NCBI GenBank assembly: GCA_900544345.1
Contig: UQUR01000011.1
Location: forward strand, 1 to 45,289
Reading direction: 5' to 3'
DNA length: 45,289 nucleotides
From: an uncultured Sutterella sp.
GTDB taxonomy: Bacteria > Pseudomonadota > Gammaproteobacteria > Burkholderiales > Burkholderiaceae_F
Shown one piece after another: positions 17,355-26,604 of this stretch (position 1 is its first letter; every line of letters starts with the position of its first letter). The notes under the pieces were generated by a model. It saw only the letters and a list, made by a program, of their open reading frames with translations. It was not told the origin of the DNA and ran no database searches. The position numbers were made by a program, and so were the translations under genes.

Positions 17355-17930
17355 TTATTTTTCTTCCAGTTGAGCTTTAAGCGCTTTTGTCTTTCTTGCA
17401 AGCGGCTTATCGTTAGGCGTAATGCTTAAGGCTTTTTCATAATATTGCAGCGCTTTTTGAGCATCAGCATGACGCCCTTGGAGGGCGAGATCGCCTAAAT
17501 TTTCGTAACCCATCGCAAAGTTCGGATTAAGGGTAACAGCTTGCGTAAGCAGGGCCGTTGCTTTCGTGTAGTTGCCTTCTGAGGCGTAAATGGCTGCCAA
17601 ATTATTGTACGGCTCAACGATTTCAGGATAGCGATCAATGAGGTCTGTTAACGCTTGTTTAGCCTTTGCACGTTGCCCCATTCGGGTGTAGACAACGGCG
17701 CGCTTAAATTGGATCTGAACATTTTTGGGATTAGCTTTTAACGCAAGATCCATCTGCTTTAACGCATCGTCCCATTGCTTTTCAACAATAAGGCGGTCTA
17801 CAAGCTGTAGGCGTTCGGTTTCATTTCTCGGCTCTTCAAATTCAAAGGTAGCCGCTAAGCTAAAGCTTGCCGCAGAACTCAAAACAATGACTGCGAGTCC
17901 GTAGGGTAAAAGTTTCTTGATATTGAGCAT
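17355..17930 (-). CDS. Exported tetratricopeptide-repeat protein
   Basis: This 191-residue protein has a signal peptide (about 1-26, ending SLA-A) and three to four TPR units between about 40 and 185. Examples are EKQWDDALKQMDLALKANP, EGNYTKATALLTQAVTLNP and the unit ending ALQYYEKALSITPND. TPRs form a protein-binding scaffold; no enzyme domain is present. It leads the unit TPR-ppiA-ppiB, so a role beside periplasmic folding is plausible. It is divergent from cysS. Confidence 0.85.
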   Translation of the reverse strand: MLNIKKLLPYGLAVIVLSSAASFSLAATFEFEEPRNETERLQLVDRLIVEKQWDDALKQMDLALKANPKNVQIQFKRAVVYTRMGQRAKAKQALTDLIDRYPEIVEPYNNLAAIYASEGNYTKATALLTQAVTLNPNFAMGYENLGDLALQGRHADAQKALQYYEKALSITPNDKPLARKTKALKAQLEEK

Positions 17931-18106
17931 GGGAATAACACCATTTTATGTTAAGACGCATTATATCGATTGAGAGTTAAAGCTTTTGATATGGAAGAGA
18001 AACAAAACGTTTCGATTTCTAAAAAACAGCTGAAAACTTATGGTGCATGCCACGTGCCTTAATATATACTGTCAAGGTTAAATCTTTAGCTTATTTGGTA
18101 CCTTCC

Positions 18107-19531
18107 ATGTCTTTAGAACTTTATTCCACACTGAGTCGCCGTAAGCAGGCTTTTGAACCGATTACTGCCGGCGAAGTCAAAATGTATGTCTGTGGCGTGA
18201 CCGTCTACGACTATACGCATATTGGTCACGGCCGCACCTTTATCTCTTTTGACATTATTCGTCGCTGGTTAGAGGCCAGTGGCTACAAAGTGACATTTGT
18301 GCGCAACATCACTGACGTGGATGACAAAATTATCCGCCGTGCCGCCGAGCGTCATGTAAGCTGTGATGAATTGACCGATGAGTTTGCCCGTGCGATGCAG
18401 GAAGATATGCTCGCCTTGGGTTGCTTGGCCCCTAGCGTTGAGCCCCGCGCGACACACTTTATTCCGCAGATGCTCAATATCATCGACAAGCTTGAGAAAA
18501 AAGGCTTGGCCTATCAAACAAAAAGCGGTGATGTGGCCTATGCCGTCAGACAATTTAAGGATTACGGCAAACTCTCCGGCAAGTCCATTGATGATTTAAT
18601 CAGCGGTGAGCGCGTAGCAGCCGATGAAACGAAACGTGACCCTCTTGACTTTGTGCTCTGGAAAAGTGCTAAACCAGGTGAACCGCAATGGGATAGCCCG
18701 TGGGGTAAAGGACGACCCGGTTGGCACATTGAATGCTCTGCAATGAGCTGCCACTATTTGGGTGAGACCTTTGATATTCACGGGGGTGGTCCTGATCTGA
18801 TTTTCCCGCACCATGAAAATGAAATTGCGCAAAGTGAAGGCGCCAATGGTAGGCGCTTTGCTAACTACTGGATGCACACCGGTCCTTTGCGCGTCATGAA
18901 TAAAGAGGGCAAGGAAGAAAAGATGAGCAAGTCGCTCGGCAACTTCTGGACTGTGCGTGATGCAATTGCTGAGACCGATGATAAGTTTGGAAAGGGGAAC
19001 GGCGCTCAGGTCTTGCGATTTTTCCTGATGCGCACCCACTACAGAAGCCCAATTCTGTTTGGACCAGATCTGATTGTGGATGCCTATCAAAGTCTCAAGC
19101 GCCTCTATACGGCTTTAAAGGATGTGCCTGCTGACGACAAACCTCTTGATTGGACCGAAGAGTGTGCAAAGCGCTTTGCCGAGGCGATGAACGATGACTT
19201 TAATGTGCCTGTGGCCGTGGCTCAACTCTTTGAATTGGCTAATCGAGCTCAGGCTCAAAAGAGTCCTGCCATGAGTCGACAGCTTAAAAAATTGGGAGCT
19301 ATTCTCAATATTTTGCAAGGCGATCCCGAAGTCTTCTTAAAGGGATCAACCGCAGGGCTCGATGAGGCTGCGATTGAAGAGGCAATTGCCGCACGTGCAG
19401 CAGCCAAGAAAGCCAAAGACTATGCAAAAGCTGATGCTATACGCAAACACTTGGCAGAAATGGGTGTAATGCTCACGGATACGCCTCAAGGCACGACCTG
19501 GCAGCGTGTATTGGTTGAAAAAGCCCACTAG
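18107..19531 (+). CDS. cysS: Cysteinyl-tRNA synthetase
   Basis: This 474-residue class I synthetase charges tRNA-Cys. It opens with LELYSTLSRRKQAFEPI, followed by MYVCGVTVYDYTHIGHGRT (zinc Cys and the HIGH motif), then WHIECSAMS and HHENEIAQSEG (further zinc ligands) and EEKMSKSLGNF (KMSKS). I start at 18107 because family members begin just before YSTLSRRK; an in-frame ATG at 18047 would add a 20-residue extension not seen in the family. No clear Shine-Dalgarno precedes 18107. It is first of cysS - DNA glycosylase - accA - tilS, and the next gene begins three bases after its stop. Confidence 0.96.
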   Translation: MSLELYSTLSRRKQAFEPITAGEVKMYVCGVTVYDYTHIGHGRTFISFDIIRRWLEASGYKVTFVRNITDVDDKIIRRAAERHVSCDELTDEFARAMQEDMLALGCLAPSVEPRATHFIPQMLNIIDKLEKKGLAYQTKSGDVAYAVRQFKDYGKLSGKSIDDLISGERVAADETKRDPLDFVLWKSAKPGEPQWDSPWGKGRPGWHIECSAMSCHYLGETFDIHGGGPDLIFPHHENEIAQSEGANGRRFANYWMHTGPLRVMNKEGKEEKMSKSLGNFWTVRDAIAETDDKFGKGNGAQVLRFFLMRTHYRSPILFGPDLIVDAYQSLKRLYTALKDVPADDKPLDWTEECAKRFAEAMNDDFNVPVAVAQLFELANRAQAQKSPAMSRQLKKLGAILNILQGDPEVFLKGSTAGLDEAAIEEAIAARAAAKKAKDYAKADAIRKHLAEMGVMLTDTPQGTTWQRVLVEKAH

Positions 19532-19534
19532 GCA

Positions 19535-20209
19535 ATGAACCCCGCATGTGTTTCAAAAGGCGCCTTTCCCGACTATTGGGCTAAGGCGCTTATCTATTTA
19601 AAAGCGAAAGACTCAGTGATGAGCGATCTAATTGATCGTTACGGACACATTTGCTTTAAAGCCCACGAGAGTGTTTTAACGTCCATTTTGCGGGCTGTTG
19701 TTGGTCAGCAAATTTCCAATAAAGCGGCAGCAACGCTTTGGCAGCGGCTTGAAAGCCACAAAACCGGTCTTTGGGAATCCTACATTTTGCAGACGCCCGC
19801 ATCGTTTTTTCGCTCTTTGGGTTTAAATCCTAGAAAAATTGCAGCAATGAAGGAAGTGGCTTGGCGTTGGGTCAGCGGCAAGTGGAGTGAAGCATTCTTT
19901 ATGGGACTTACCGATTCTGAAGTCATACGGGAAATCGAAAGTATCAAGGGGCTTGGTCCTTGGAGCGCAATGAGCGTGCTTATTTTTGGGCTCAAGCGCC
20001 CGGACGTTTTCCCTCTTTTGGATTTTGGCGTCAGACAAGCCTTAGTTAATCTTTATCTACCTGATGAAAATGTCAACTCTGTTATCCGCAGTCAACTGCA
20101 AAGCCGTGTAGAATTAATCGCTAATGTCTGGGCGCCGTATCGTTCCGTCGCCACTTGGTTTTTGTGGCGTTCTTTAGAAAACACGCCCCTCGATAAAGAG
20201 AGAAAATAA
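19535..20209 (+). CDS. DNA-3-methyladenine glycosylase (AlkA-like, HhH-GPD)
   Basis: This 224-residue base-excision enzyme removes alkylated bases. Its helix-hairpin-helix plus Gly/Pro-Asp signature is IKGLGPWSAMSVLIFGLKRP (about 129-148), followed by LLDFGVRQAL with the catalytic aspartate. An early segment, VGQQISNKAAATLWQRL, is typical of the AlkA/MpgII group. It has no N-terminal Ada-like domain. It sits tightly between cysS and accA; its stop overlaps the accA start (TAATG). Confidence 0.93.
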   Translation: MNPACVSKGAFPDYWAKALIYLKAKDSVMSDLIDRYGHICFKAHESVLTSILRAVVGQQISNKAAATLWQRLESHKTGLWESYILQTPASFFRSLGLNPRKIAAMKEVAWRWVSGKWSEAFFMGLTDSEVIREIESIKGLGPWSAMSVLIFGLKRPDVFPLLDFGVRQALVNLYLPDENVNSVIRSQLQSRVELIANVWAPYRSVATWFLWRSLENTPLDKERK

Positions 20210-21315
20210 TGGCAAAACAAGTTTTTTTAGAATTTGAAAAACAAATTGAAGAGCTTCAGTGCAAGATTGATGAATTAAATGAAATGCAGGAAAAAGACGA
20301 AGGCAAGAAGATTGACCTGACGTCTGAAATTGAGCAGCTCAAACTGAAAACCGAAGAACTTCTTAAAGAAACCTATGCCGAATTGACGCCGTGGCAGACT
20401 TCGCTTGTGGCCCGTCACCCGCAGCGTCCTTATATGCTCGACTATGTGCGCATGGTCTTTACCGATTTTCATGAATTGCACGGTGACCGCGCTTATGCAG
20501 ATGACACTTCCATTGTGGGCGGTTTGGCACGTTTGGCCGGTCAGCCAGTAGTCGTTATCGGTCACCAGAAGGGGCGAGACACCAAAGAGCGCATGATGCG
20601 CAATTTCGGCATGAGCCGTCCTGAAGGCTACCGCAAAGCGCTGCGATTGATGAAGTTGGCTGAGAAATTCTCACTTCCGATTTTCACCTTTATCGATACG
20701 CCGGGGGCTTATCCCGGAATCGGAGCCGAAGAGCGCGGTCAGTCGGAAGCCATCGGTCATAATCTTTATGAAATGAGTCATTTAAAGACGCCTATTATTG
20801 CCACTGTGATTGGCGAAGGCGGATCGGGCGGTGCGTTGGCTATTGCTGTGGCCGATATGGTTAATATTTTGCAGTATTCAATCTATTCGGTGATTAGCCC
20901 CGAAGGTTGCGCCTCTATCCTTTGGAAGGATGCATCTCGCGCTTCTGATGCGGCACAAGCTTTAGGTTTGACCGCAGATCGGTTGCGTGAACTGGGTTTA
21001 GTCGATCGAGTTCTTTCTGAACCTTTGGGCGGCGCTCATCGCGACCCGCAACTAATGGGAGCAAGTCTGAAGAAAACGCTCACCGACCAGATGCGCCAAT
21101 TCATGCCGATGCCTGTCGATGAGTTAGTGGCTCGACGCCTTGAACGCTTGCTTCAGTACGGTAAGTTTGAAGAAAAAGAGCTCAATAAAGTTTTAGAGCC
21201 CATCGCCGAACATGAATCTATTGCCGAAGAGCAACCGGCTAAAACCACTAAAAAGCGTCTAACCCGTAAGGCTCACAATGCCGACAAGAAGACTGAAGAA
21301 CACAACGCAGATTAA
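20209..21315 (+). CDS. accA: Acetyl-CoA carboxylase carboxyltransferase, alpha subunit
   Basis: This 368-residue subunit pairs with AccD to move the carboxyl group from biotin to acetyl-CoA, the first step of fatty acid synthesis. The N-terminal helical region (about 1-75) is rich in Glu and Lys. The crotonase-like core holds RPYMLDYVRMVFTDFHELHG, FGMSRPEGYRKA, IDTPGAYPGIGAEERGQ and GEGGSGGALA. After the usual end near 325 there is a charged tail of about 40 residues (KTTKKRLTRKAHNADKK), longer than in the 319-residue E. coli protein. The tilS gene starts inside this tail. accD is not in the window. Confidence 0.97.
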   Translation: MAKQVFLEFEKQIEELQCKIDELNEMQEKDEGKKIDLTSEIEQLKLKTEELLKETYAELTPWQTSLVARHPQRPYMLDYVRMVFTDFHELHGDRAYADDTSIVGGLARLAGQPVVVIGHQKGRDTKERMMRNFGMSRPEGYRKALRLMKLAEKFSLPIFTFIDTPGAYPGIGAEERGQSEAIGHNLYEMSHLKTPIIATVIGEGGSGGALAIAVADMVNILQYSIYSVISPEGCASILWKDASRASDAAQALGLTADRLRELGLVDRVLSEPLGGAHRDPQLMGASLKKTLTDQMRQFMPMPVDELVARRLERLLQYGKFEEKELNKVLEPIAEHESIAEEQPAKTTKKRLTRKAHNADKKTEEHNAD

Positions 21316-22783
21316 ATGCTCGGCCTCCACACTTTCGCTTCGTACGGTCGAGGGAAAAATTCTTGAGGCTTTGCGCGGGGCGATCAGCGAGGCTTGGGCT
21401 GAACACTCCCAGGCTAGCCTTTTTGTCGCAGACAACAACTATCCTCACAAAGCCCGCATTGTGGTGGGCTTTTCTGGTGGGCGTGACTCCGTTGCGCTAT
21501 TGAAGTCTCTTTGCGTGCTACGAGCCAAAAGAAACAGTCCCATTGCTGAAATTTTGGCTGTGCACGTTCATCATTCCTTAAGTCCTAATGCTAATAAGTG
21601 GGCTCGTTTTTGCCGTGCGATGGCCGAAGATTTGGATGTTGACTTCAAGGTGGCCTACGTGCGCGTTAAAAGTAAGGGCGTTGGAGTGGAAGCGGCAGCA
21701 AGACAAGCTCGCTACGATGCGCTTTTTAAGGCTGCTGAGGCTTTTAATGCTGATATGGTAATGACGGCGCATCATCGAGATGACCGTCTGGAAACATTCC
21801 TTATTCAATGGATGAGAGGAGCAGGGCCCGATGGCCTGGCTACTTTCCCGGTTGCCAGAAGCGTGGGCTCAATTAAACTCGTTCGTCCGTTGATGACACT
21901 TCCCAGAGAGATTCTTGAACGCTACCTTGAACTTTACGAATTGAGTTGGGTAGAAGATGAGAGTAACGCCGATACGGCCTATCTGCGCAATGCCATTCGT
22001 CACGAAGTGTTGCCCGTTATGGAAATGATTCGTCCGGGATTTAAGGAAGCCGCGGCCCGTTCAGTAGACCTGGTTCGCCAATCCGCCCTTGTTCTAAAAG
22101 AAGTTGCGCAGGAAGATCTTGCCCGTATCCAAACAAACGAGTATTGCATTGCCATTTCTGGGCTTTTGAAATTGTCTGAACCCCGTCAGTCGCTCGTTGT
22201 TAGGTGTTGGATTGAAAGCTTTGGACTTTCGGTACCTTCCAAAGCTAAGCTCGATGATTTGCTCAAACAAATTCGCTCAACCGGTCATGATACGAAGCTT
22301 GCCGTAAGAGTCGGCAACAATAAGCAAATCCGCCGCTATAGCGATTTACTGGTGATGCACGAAGCGGCTGGCCAGAAAAAGGATATGACGCGCTTTGAGA
22401 CGCTTACTTGGAAAGGTCCCGGACAGTACTCTCTGCCAAGCTGGGGCGGAGAGCTGATTATTTCTGAGGCAGGACCCGGAGAGCTCGGTGTGGCAGAGTC
22501 CTATTTGACTGAAGCGCCGCTTCAAGTCAGACCTCGGCAGGGGGGTGAAAAGTTAAAGCTCTATCGCAACCGTCCCCGTAAACATCTGAAGGATTTGTAT
22601 CAAAAAGCGGGAATTGCAGAATTTGACCGTGCCAACCTACCGCTACTTTGGAGTGCAGAGGATTTGATTTTTGCCGCGGGGCTTGGCATGGATGTTCGCT
22701 ACGAAACAGAAGATGAGTCAGTGAAACGTTATCGGATTGAATTCAAAGCCGATGCGACACTTTTGACCTTAATGGGTCAGTAG
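21278..22783 (+). CDS. tilS: tRNA(Ile)-lysidine synthetase
   Basis: This 501-residue enzyme uses ATP to attach lysine to C34 of tRNA-Ile(CAU), turning its reading from AUG to AUA. The PP-loop is VGFSGGRDSVALL near 62-74. The family segments HVHHSLSPNANKWA, AARQARYDALF and TAHHRDDRLETFLIQWMRGAG follow, and the C-terminal domain has RPRQGGEKL. The ATG at 21278 lies 38 bases inside accA. The 50 residues before the PP-loop are longer than usual, so a later non-ATG start is possible. It is the last gene of the operon. Confidence 0.95.
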   Translation: MPTRRLKNTTQIKCSASTLSLRTVEGKILEALRGAISEAWAEHSQASLFVADNNYPHKARIVVGFSGGRDSVALLKSLCVLRAKRNSPIAEILAVHVHHSLSPNANKWARFCRAMAEDLDVDFKVAYVRVKSKGVGVEAAARQARYDALFKAAEAFNADMVMTAHHRDDRLETFLIQWMRGAGPDGLATFPVARSVGSIKLVRPLMTLPREILERYLELYELSWVEDESNADTAYLRNAIRHEVLPVMEMIRPGFKEAAARSVDLVRQSALVLKEVAQEDLARIQTNEYCIAISGLLKLSEPRQSLVVRCWIESFGLSVPSKAKLDDLLKQIRSTGHDTKLAVRVGNNKQIRRYSDLLVMHEAAGQKKDMTRFETLTWKGPGQYSLPSWGGELIISEAGPGELGVAESYLTEAPLQVRPRQGGEKLKLYRNRPRKHLKDLYQKAGIAEFDRANLPLLWSAEDLIFAAGLGMDVRYETEDESVKRYRIEFKADATLLTLMGQ

Positions 22784-22804
22784 CTATTAGAACGTAAAAA
22801 GAAA

Positions 22805-22844
22805 CCCGAGCTGAAATTTTTTTCTGCTCGGGCTTCTTTTTTTC
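22805..22844. terminator. Bidirectional terminator
   Basis: CCCGAGC (22805-22811) pairs with GCTCGGG (22826-22832). T-runs follow on both strands, between tilS and the converging amidohydrolase. Confidence 0.85.
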
Positions 22845-22848
22845 ACTT

Positions 22849-23952
22849 TTAGCCGAGATACTTCAAAGCAAAGGCGGTCATCACCTTGACTCCGTTATCA
22901 AGCGACTGAGGATTGAGCTTCATATCCGGATGGTGAAGGCCAGGTGTGGCTCCAGCGCCAACACCGATATAAGCCGTGCGAAGCGAGGGCTTTTTCACTT
23001 TAAAGAAGTGGAAATCTTCGCCACCGCCAATACTTGTGGGACGCATTTTATCTGCGCCTAAAGTTTCAGCTATGCACTCGCCCATTTCTTTCACGAGTTC
23101 ATCATCGTACTCACAAGCCGGAATTACATCACCCATGAGTTTCATCACAGCCTTTCCACCAAAAGCTTGGGCCGTATTTTGAGCACAGCGTTCAAGTTTT
23201 TCAAGCATATCCTTCATTAAAGGATTGGTCTGAGCTCGCACGTCATAGAGGCAATAGCCCTTATCAGGAATGACGTTCGGAGCTGCTCCTCCAACTTCAA
23301 TCTTGGTGCATTTCATAGACCATGTAAGCGTTGGTGCAAACTTCAAAAGCCCAGAATTTTGCACAATAGCGGAGAGCATTTCTGCACAGTTCACCCCCAG
23401 ATGGGGGCGAGAAGCATGAGAGGGGAAACCTTCAACATCAATGCGCACAAAGATGCTCGCTGAGTGCATCAGGGCGGCAGCCACTGTGCCGTCAGGAATG
23501 TCGGTAGCAGGACGAATGTGAAGACCCAAAGCTATATCCACGTCGTCCAGCACCCCGTCCTCAATCACGCTTAATGCTCCTTTGAGCGTTTCTTCGCCGG
23601 GTTGGAATAAAAGTTTTAAAGTGCCGCGCTTAATATGGCCCTGTAGACGCGAGGCAATGGCTAAAAGCATGGCACAGTGAGAATCATGGCCACATGCGTG
23701 AATGACTTTATTCTCACCGTTAATCTTAAAGGGTAGCGCATCCATATCGGCACGGATCATCACGCATGGACCGGGCTCGCTGCCTTTTTCAACGGCTACA
23801 ACACCGGTTTTACCAACGCCGGTTGTCACTTCATAGCCCATTTCTTTGAGTTTTTCAGCAATATAAGCACTGGTTTTACATTCTTGAAATCCCAATTCAG
23901 GGGTTTGATGCAGATCGTTATAGAGTTCAACGACATTGAGTTCCTGGGCCAT
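22849..23952 (-). CDS. M20D amidohydrolase (hippurate hydrolase/AbgB-like)
   Basis: This 367-residue metal-dependent amidase resembles N-acyl-amino-acid hydrolases. Family marks are LHQTPELGFQE near 14-24, ADMDALPF (about 69-76), the metal site HACGHDSHCAMLLA near 86-99, FQPGEE near 116-121, and GGGEDFHFF near the C-terminus. Metal cysteine and histidines are present. Substrates in this group are N-acylated amino acids, hippurate or indole conjugates; the exact one cannot be read. A role in host-derived conjugates or peptides fits the peptidase-rich window. It is a single gene. Confidence 0.9.
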   Translation of the reverse strand: MAQELNVVELYNDLHQTPELGFQECKTSAYIAEKLKEMGYEVTTGVGKTGVVAVEKGSEPGPCVMIRADMDALPFKINGENKVIHACGHDSHCAMLLAIASRLQGHIKRGTLKLLFQPGEETLKGALSVIEDGVLDDVDIALGLHIRPATDIPDGTVAAALMHSASIFVRIDVEGFPSHASRPHLGVNCAEMLSAIVQNSGLLKFAPTLTWSMKCTKIEVGGAAPNVIPDKGYCLYDVRAQTNPLMKDMLEKLERCAQNTAQAFGGKAVMKLMGDVIPACEYDDELVKEMGECIAETLGADKMRPTSIGGGEDFHFFKVKKPSLRTAYIGVGAGATPGLHHPDMKLNPQSLDNGVKVMTAFALKYLG

Positions 23953-24029
23953 GAGCCTCTCCTGATTAAGTTAATAACAGAAGTTAATTTAAGAAAAGTG
24001 ACCGAGAAAAACAATAAGTAATATGAACT

Positions 24030-24063
24030 AGAAATGAGAAAGGGGAAGTCAACTGACTTCCCC
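24030..24063 (-). terminator. Terminator of tRNA-Arg copy 1
   Basis: GGGGAAGTCA/TGACTTCCCC (24042-24051 with 24054-24063) is a ten-pair stem, followed on the minus strand by TTTCTCATTTCT, nine bases after the tRNA 3' end. Confidence 0.85.
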
Positions 24064-24071
24064 TTGGAATA

Positions 24072-24148
24072 TGGTGCGCCGGGTAGGATTCGAACCCGCG
24101 ACCCCCTGGTTCGTAGCCAGGTACTCTATCCAACTGAGCTACCGGCGC
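24072..24148 (-). tRNA. tRNA-Arg (anticodon ACG), copy 1
   Basis: This is a full 77-base cloverleaf with encoded CCA. The acceptor GCGCCGG pairs with CCGGCGC. The anticodon loop CTACGAA gives ACG, which is read as ICG after deamination and decodes CGU/CGC/CGA. The TPsiC loop is GGTTCGAATCC. It is identical to the copy at 35075-35151. Confidence 0.97.
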
Positions 24149-24158
24149 GTGGAGTGGA

Positions 24159-24187
24159 ATTATGCACGTTTTTGATTGAAGATGCAA
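24159..24187 (-). promoter_or_regulatory. Promoter of tRNA-Arg copy 1
   Basis: On the minus strand TTGCAT (24182-24187) and CATAAT (24159-24164) are 17 bases apart and end 10 bases before the tRNA. Confidence 0.6.
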
Positions 24188-24254
24188 TAGCTTTAAAAAA
24201 TATTTTTTATGGTGTATTTGAATATCTTTTTTGGATCAGTTATTTCCACGGTTA

Positions 24255-25049
24255 TCAGTCTTTTTGGATAGCGGCTAAAACCTTTGCGGCAATTCTTCTG
24301 ACTAAAAATCGGGGAGCAATTTGAGCCAGACACACTAAAGTTTTATTTATAAAACCATAGACAACAACCGCGCGGTTAGCATATAGGCCGTTAAGACCTC
24401 TTTGAACAACGTCTCGTGCATCGGTAAAAGCAAAACGAAAAGATGGGAATTCTTTAACACCAGCTCTTAGCCAAAAGTTTGTCATCACAGGGCCCGGGCA
24501 CAACGTGGTGACGTGTACACCGTCTTTCTTTAACTCTTCGTGTAAAGACTCGCTGAAATTTAAAACATAGGATTTACTGGCTCCATAAATACCCAGTTTT
24601 GGACAAGGCATGAAAGCGGCAATGGAGGCAACATTTAAAATATAGCCGCGATGGTTTCCCCGCATAGATTTTGCATAGTGCAATGTGAGTGTTGTCAGAA
24701 CCTTGATATTGAGTTCCACCATCGCAAGCGACTCAGAATTTTGATGGGCAACAGCACTGCCATAAAGACCGAATCCGGCATTATTGATGAGTACTTCAGG
24801 GCTAATGCCGTCTCGCTTTAAATGAGCGATCAAATTTCTGAGGCAAACAGGATCGGTCAAGTCTCCGGCCAGTGCCACTTTGGCCTGTGGGATTTCTTCT
24901 CGAATAAGGGCTAGTTTAGCAGCGTCACGTCCGGTCACCACCAACCGATAGCCTCTAGCGGCTAAAAGTTTGCAAAATTCTAAGCCCAAACCGCCCGTTG
25001 CACCTGTAATGAGTGCCCACGGTGCATCAGTTTCGATTGTCAGCGACAT
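24255..25049 (-). CDS. Short-chain dehydrogenase/reductase
   Basis: This 264-residue classical SDR has the cofactor motif TGATGGLG at 15-22, NNAG at 89-92, Ser142 and the catalytic YGASK (Tyr155, Lys159). GRD at 40-42 after the second strand hints at NADP(H). Relatives of the DltE/YqjQ group act on varied ketones or alcohols; the substrate is unknown. Its start overlaps the end of the lipoprotein gene by 10 bases, so the two are co-translated. No signal peptide is present. Confidence 0.9.
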   Translation of the reverse strand: MSLTIETDAPWALITGATGGLGLEFCKLLAARGYRLVVTGRDAAKLALIREEIPQAKVALAGDLTDPVCLRNLIAHLKRDGISPEVLINNAGFGLYGSAVAHQNSESLAMVELNIKVLTTLTLHYAKSMRGNHRGYILNVASIAAFMPCPKLGIYGASKSYVLNFSESLHEELKKDGVHVTTLCPGPVMTNFWLRAGVKEFPSFRFAFTDARDVVQRGLNGLYANRAVVVYGFINKTLVCLAQIAPRFLVRRIAAKVLAAIQKD

Positions 25050-25720
25050 ACCTCAGAGACCTGCGGAAGATTTACGACTTTAACAGTACCGTCTTGTGCA
25101 TACAAGTTGTCAATGGCAGATTGCACCATATAGGGCAAAATATCATCGATGCGGTTGCAGGGTGCCTCGTTTCGCACAACAGCGTTAAAAACAGTCGTTG
25201 GAGTTTTGCCGTTCGCTTTGATGAGTTTCAGATCCAGCTCCCGCACATAAAGCTGTTCGGTATAAACGCGTGAGACAAAAGCTACTTGAGGGCCGAAGTA
25301 GGGTCCACCATGCCAGCCATGGTGAAAATGTCCCCAGCCGAATCCTCCACCCATCACAGTGACGGGGACTTGCTCGGTTCGGCGAACAATTCGCGAAGGG
25401 GCAACTGACCAAGCCACGCTCATACGATACTTTTCACCGCTTCCGGCGGAAACACTTTCAAGGTGAGCTGCCGCTAAAAGATTCTCAAGACTGCCTTTAA
25501 TGGCCTGATACGTCGGATCATTTTTCTTACCGGAATCCGCTGCTACGATTGCAACTTTGTCACCCCAATCGGGCATCGCATATAGCCCTGGATTTAGATC
25601 CGGTGTCATCGAGAGTTTCGATGAGATACTCACCTGAGTTTGCACTGTGGGCGAAGCGCAACCTGTCACCGCCACAAATGCAGCAGTGATGACAGCTAAT
25701 TTATAAACAGTTCTCAGCAC
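25040..25720 (-). CDS. DUF4136-like outer-membrane lipoprotein
   Basis: This 226-residue protein has a signal sequence with lipobox VTGCAS, so it is lipidated and probably anchored to the outer membrane. I start at GTG 25720, since GGAG stands six bases before it; an upstream TTG at 25732 would overlap that ribosome site. A Gly/His-rich segment, GGGFGWGHFHHGWHGGPYFG, sits about residue 123-142, a feature of DUF4136-type lipoproteins. Function is unknown. It is the first gene of the lipoprotein-SDR pair. Confidence 0.7.
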   Translation of the reverse strand: MLRTVYKLAVITAAFVAVTGCASPTVQTQVSISSKLSMTPDLNPGLYAMPDWGDKVAIVAADSGKKNDPTYQAIKGSLENLLAAAHLESVSAGSGEKYRMSVAWSVAPSRIVRRTEQVPVTVMGGGFGWGHFHHGWHGGPYFGPQVAFVSRVYTEQLYVRELDLKLIKANGKTPTTVFNAVVRNEAPCNRIDDILPYMVQSAIDNLYAQDGTVKVVNLPQVSEVCR

Positions 25721-25776
25721 GGTTAGCTCCAATAACTAGCAGTCCTTTGAAACTATTTTAGTTAATGCCGTGATAC

Positions 25777-26553
25777 TCAACAAAATAAATGCGTTTCAAT
25801 TTGTTGATCAGTCACTGTAAGATAGCCACCCTGGTAAGCATTACTAGCTCTGAAATCCCAATCAGGCAGCACATAACGGTTAATAGTGTCGTTGAGACAA
25901 TAGCTGCCAGGTCGGTGTGTATGACCATGAATAACTGCAGTGCAATGTAGGCGCATGGCATCGGCAAGAACAGTTTTGCAGTCCACGTCCATTAAAAGAG
26001 CTTCTTTTTTGACCTTACTTTCTTTAGAGCGTGCGCGGGCGTTGTGTGCAATAGTAAGGCGTTTCTTAAGGGGCAAGCGCAGTATCATCCACTGCCACCA
26101 AAAGCTTCTAACCTTATGTCGAACTTTTTGGTAATCCTTATCATTAATGCACCAAAGATCACCATGAGACAAGAGTATATTTTTTGAGCCTACTTGAGCC
26201 ACCGTTGGGTCACTTAAAAGTGTAGCGTTGAGTTTTCGTGCCAGTGTTTCTCCCATCATGAAGTCACGATTGCCGTGCATGAGATAGAGTTTTTTTTCTG
26301 TGCCGTAAGCTTTAAGGGGTTCAAGAATTGAAGCCGCGCTGTCCCAGGCATCGTCTCCCACCCAATAGTCAAAAAAATCCCCCAAAATTAAAAGCTCTTC
26401 GTACCGAGCAGCTACCTCTTGTAAAAAACGTTTGAAAAAAGCCGCTTGTCCCGCCACCTCTGTATTTAAGTGTAGATCAGAGATAAAGCAGGGGTAGGTG
26501 AGCGTAATGCGGTTGGTTTTCGCTTCAATGCAGGGACAGGAAAAAAGTGACAT
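25777..26553 (-). CDS. lpxH: UDP-2,3-diacylglucosamine hydrolase
   Basis: This 258-residue calcineurin-like phosphoesterase makes lipid X from UDP-2,3-diacylglucosamine in lipid A synthesis, at the inner face of the cytoplasmic membrane. Metal motifs are SDLHL (25-29), GDFFDYW, HGNRDF, SHGD and HGHTHRP. The insert LTIAHNARARSK is typical of LpxH. It has about 20 extra N-terminal residues compared with E. coli LpxH, and no good ribosome site precedes the first ATG, so the start may be further in. In related bacteria lpxH often follows ppiB; here it is separate. Confidence 0.92.
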   Translation of the reverse strand: MSLFSCPCIEAKTNRITLTYPCFISDLHLNTEVAGQAAFFKRFLQEVAARYEELLILGDFFDYWVGDDAWDSAASILEPLKAYGTEKKLYLMHGNRDFMMGETLARKLNATLLSDPTVAQVGSKNILLSHGDLWCINDKDYQKVRHKVRSFWWQWMILRLPLKKRLTIAHNARARSKESKVKKEALLMDVDCKTVLADAMRLHCTAVIHGHTHRPGSYCLNDTINRYVLPDWDFRASNAYQGGYLTVTDQQIETHLFC

Positions 26554-26604
26554 CGATCAAGTAGACAATGAAAAACACAATGCCGACATTTTAACCGAAG
26601 CATA

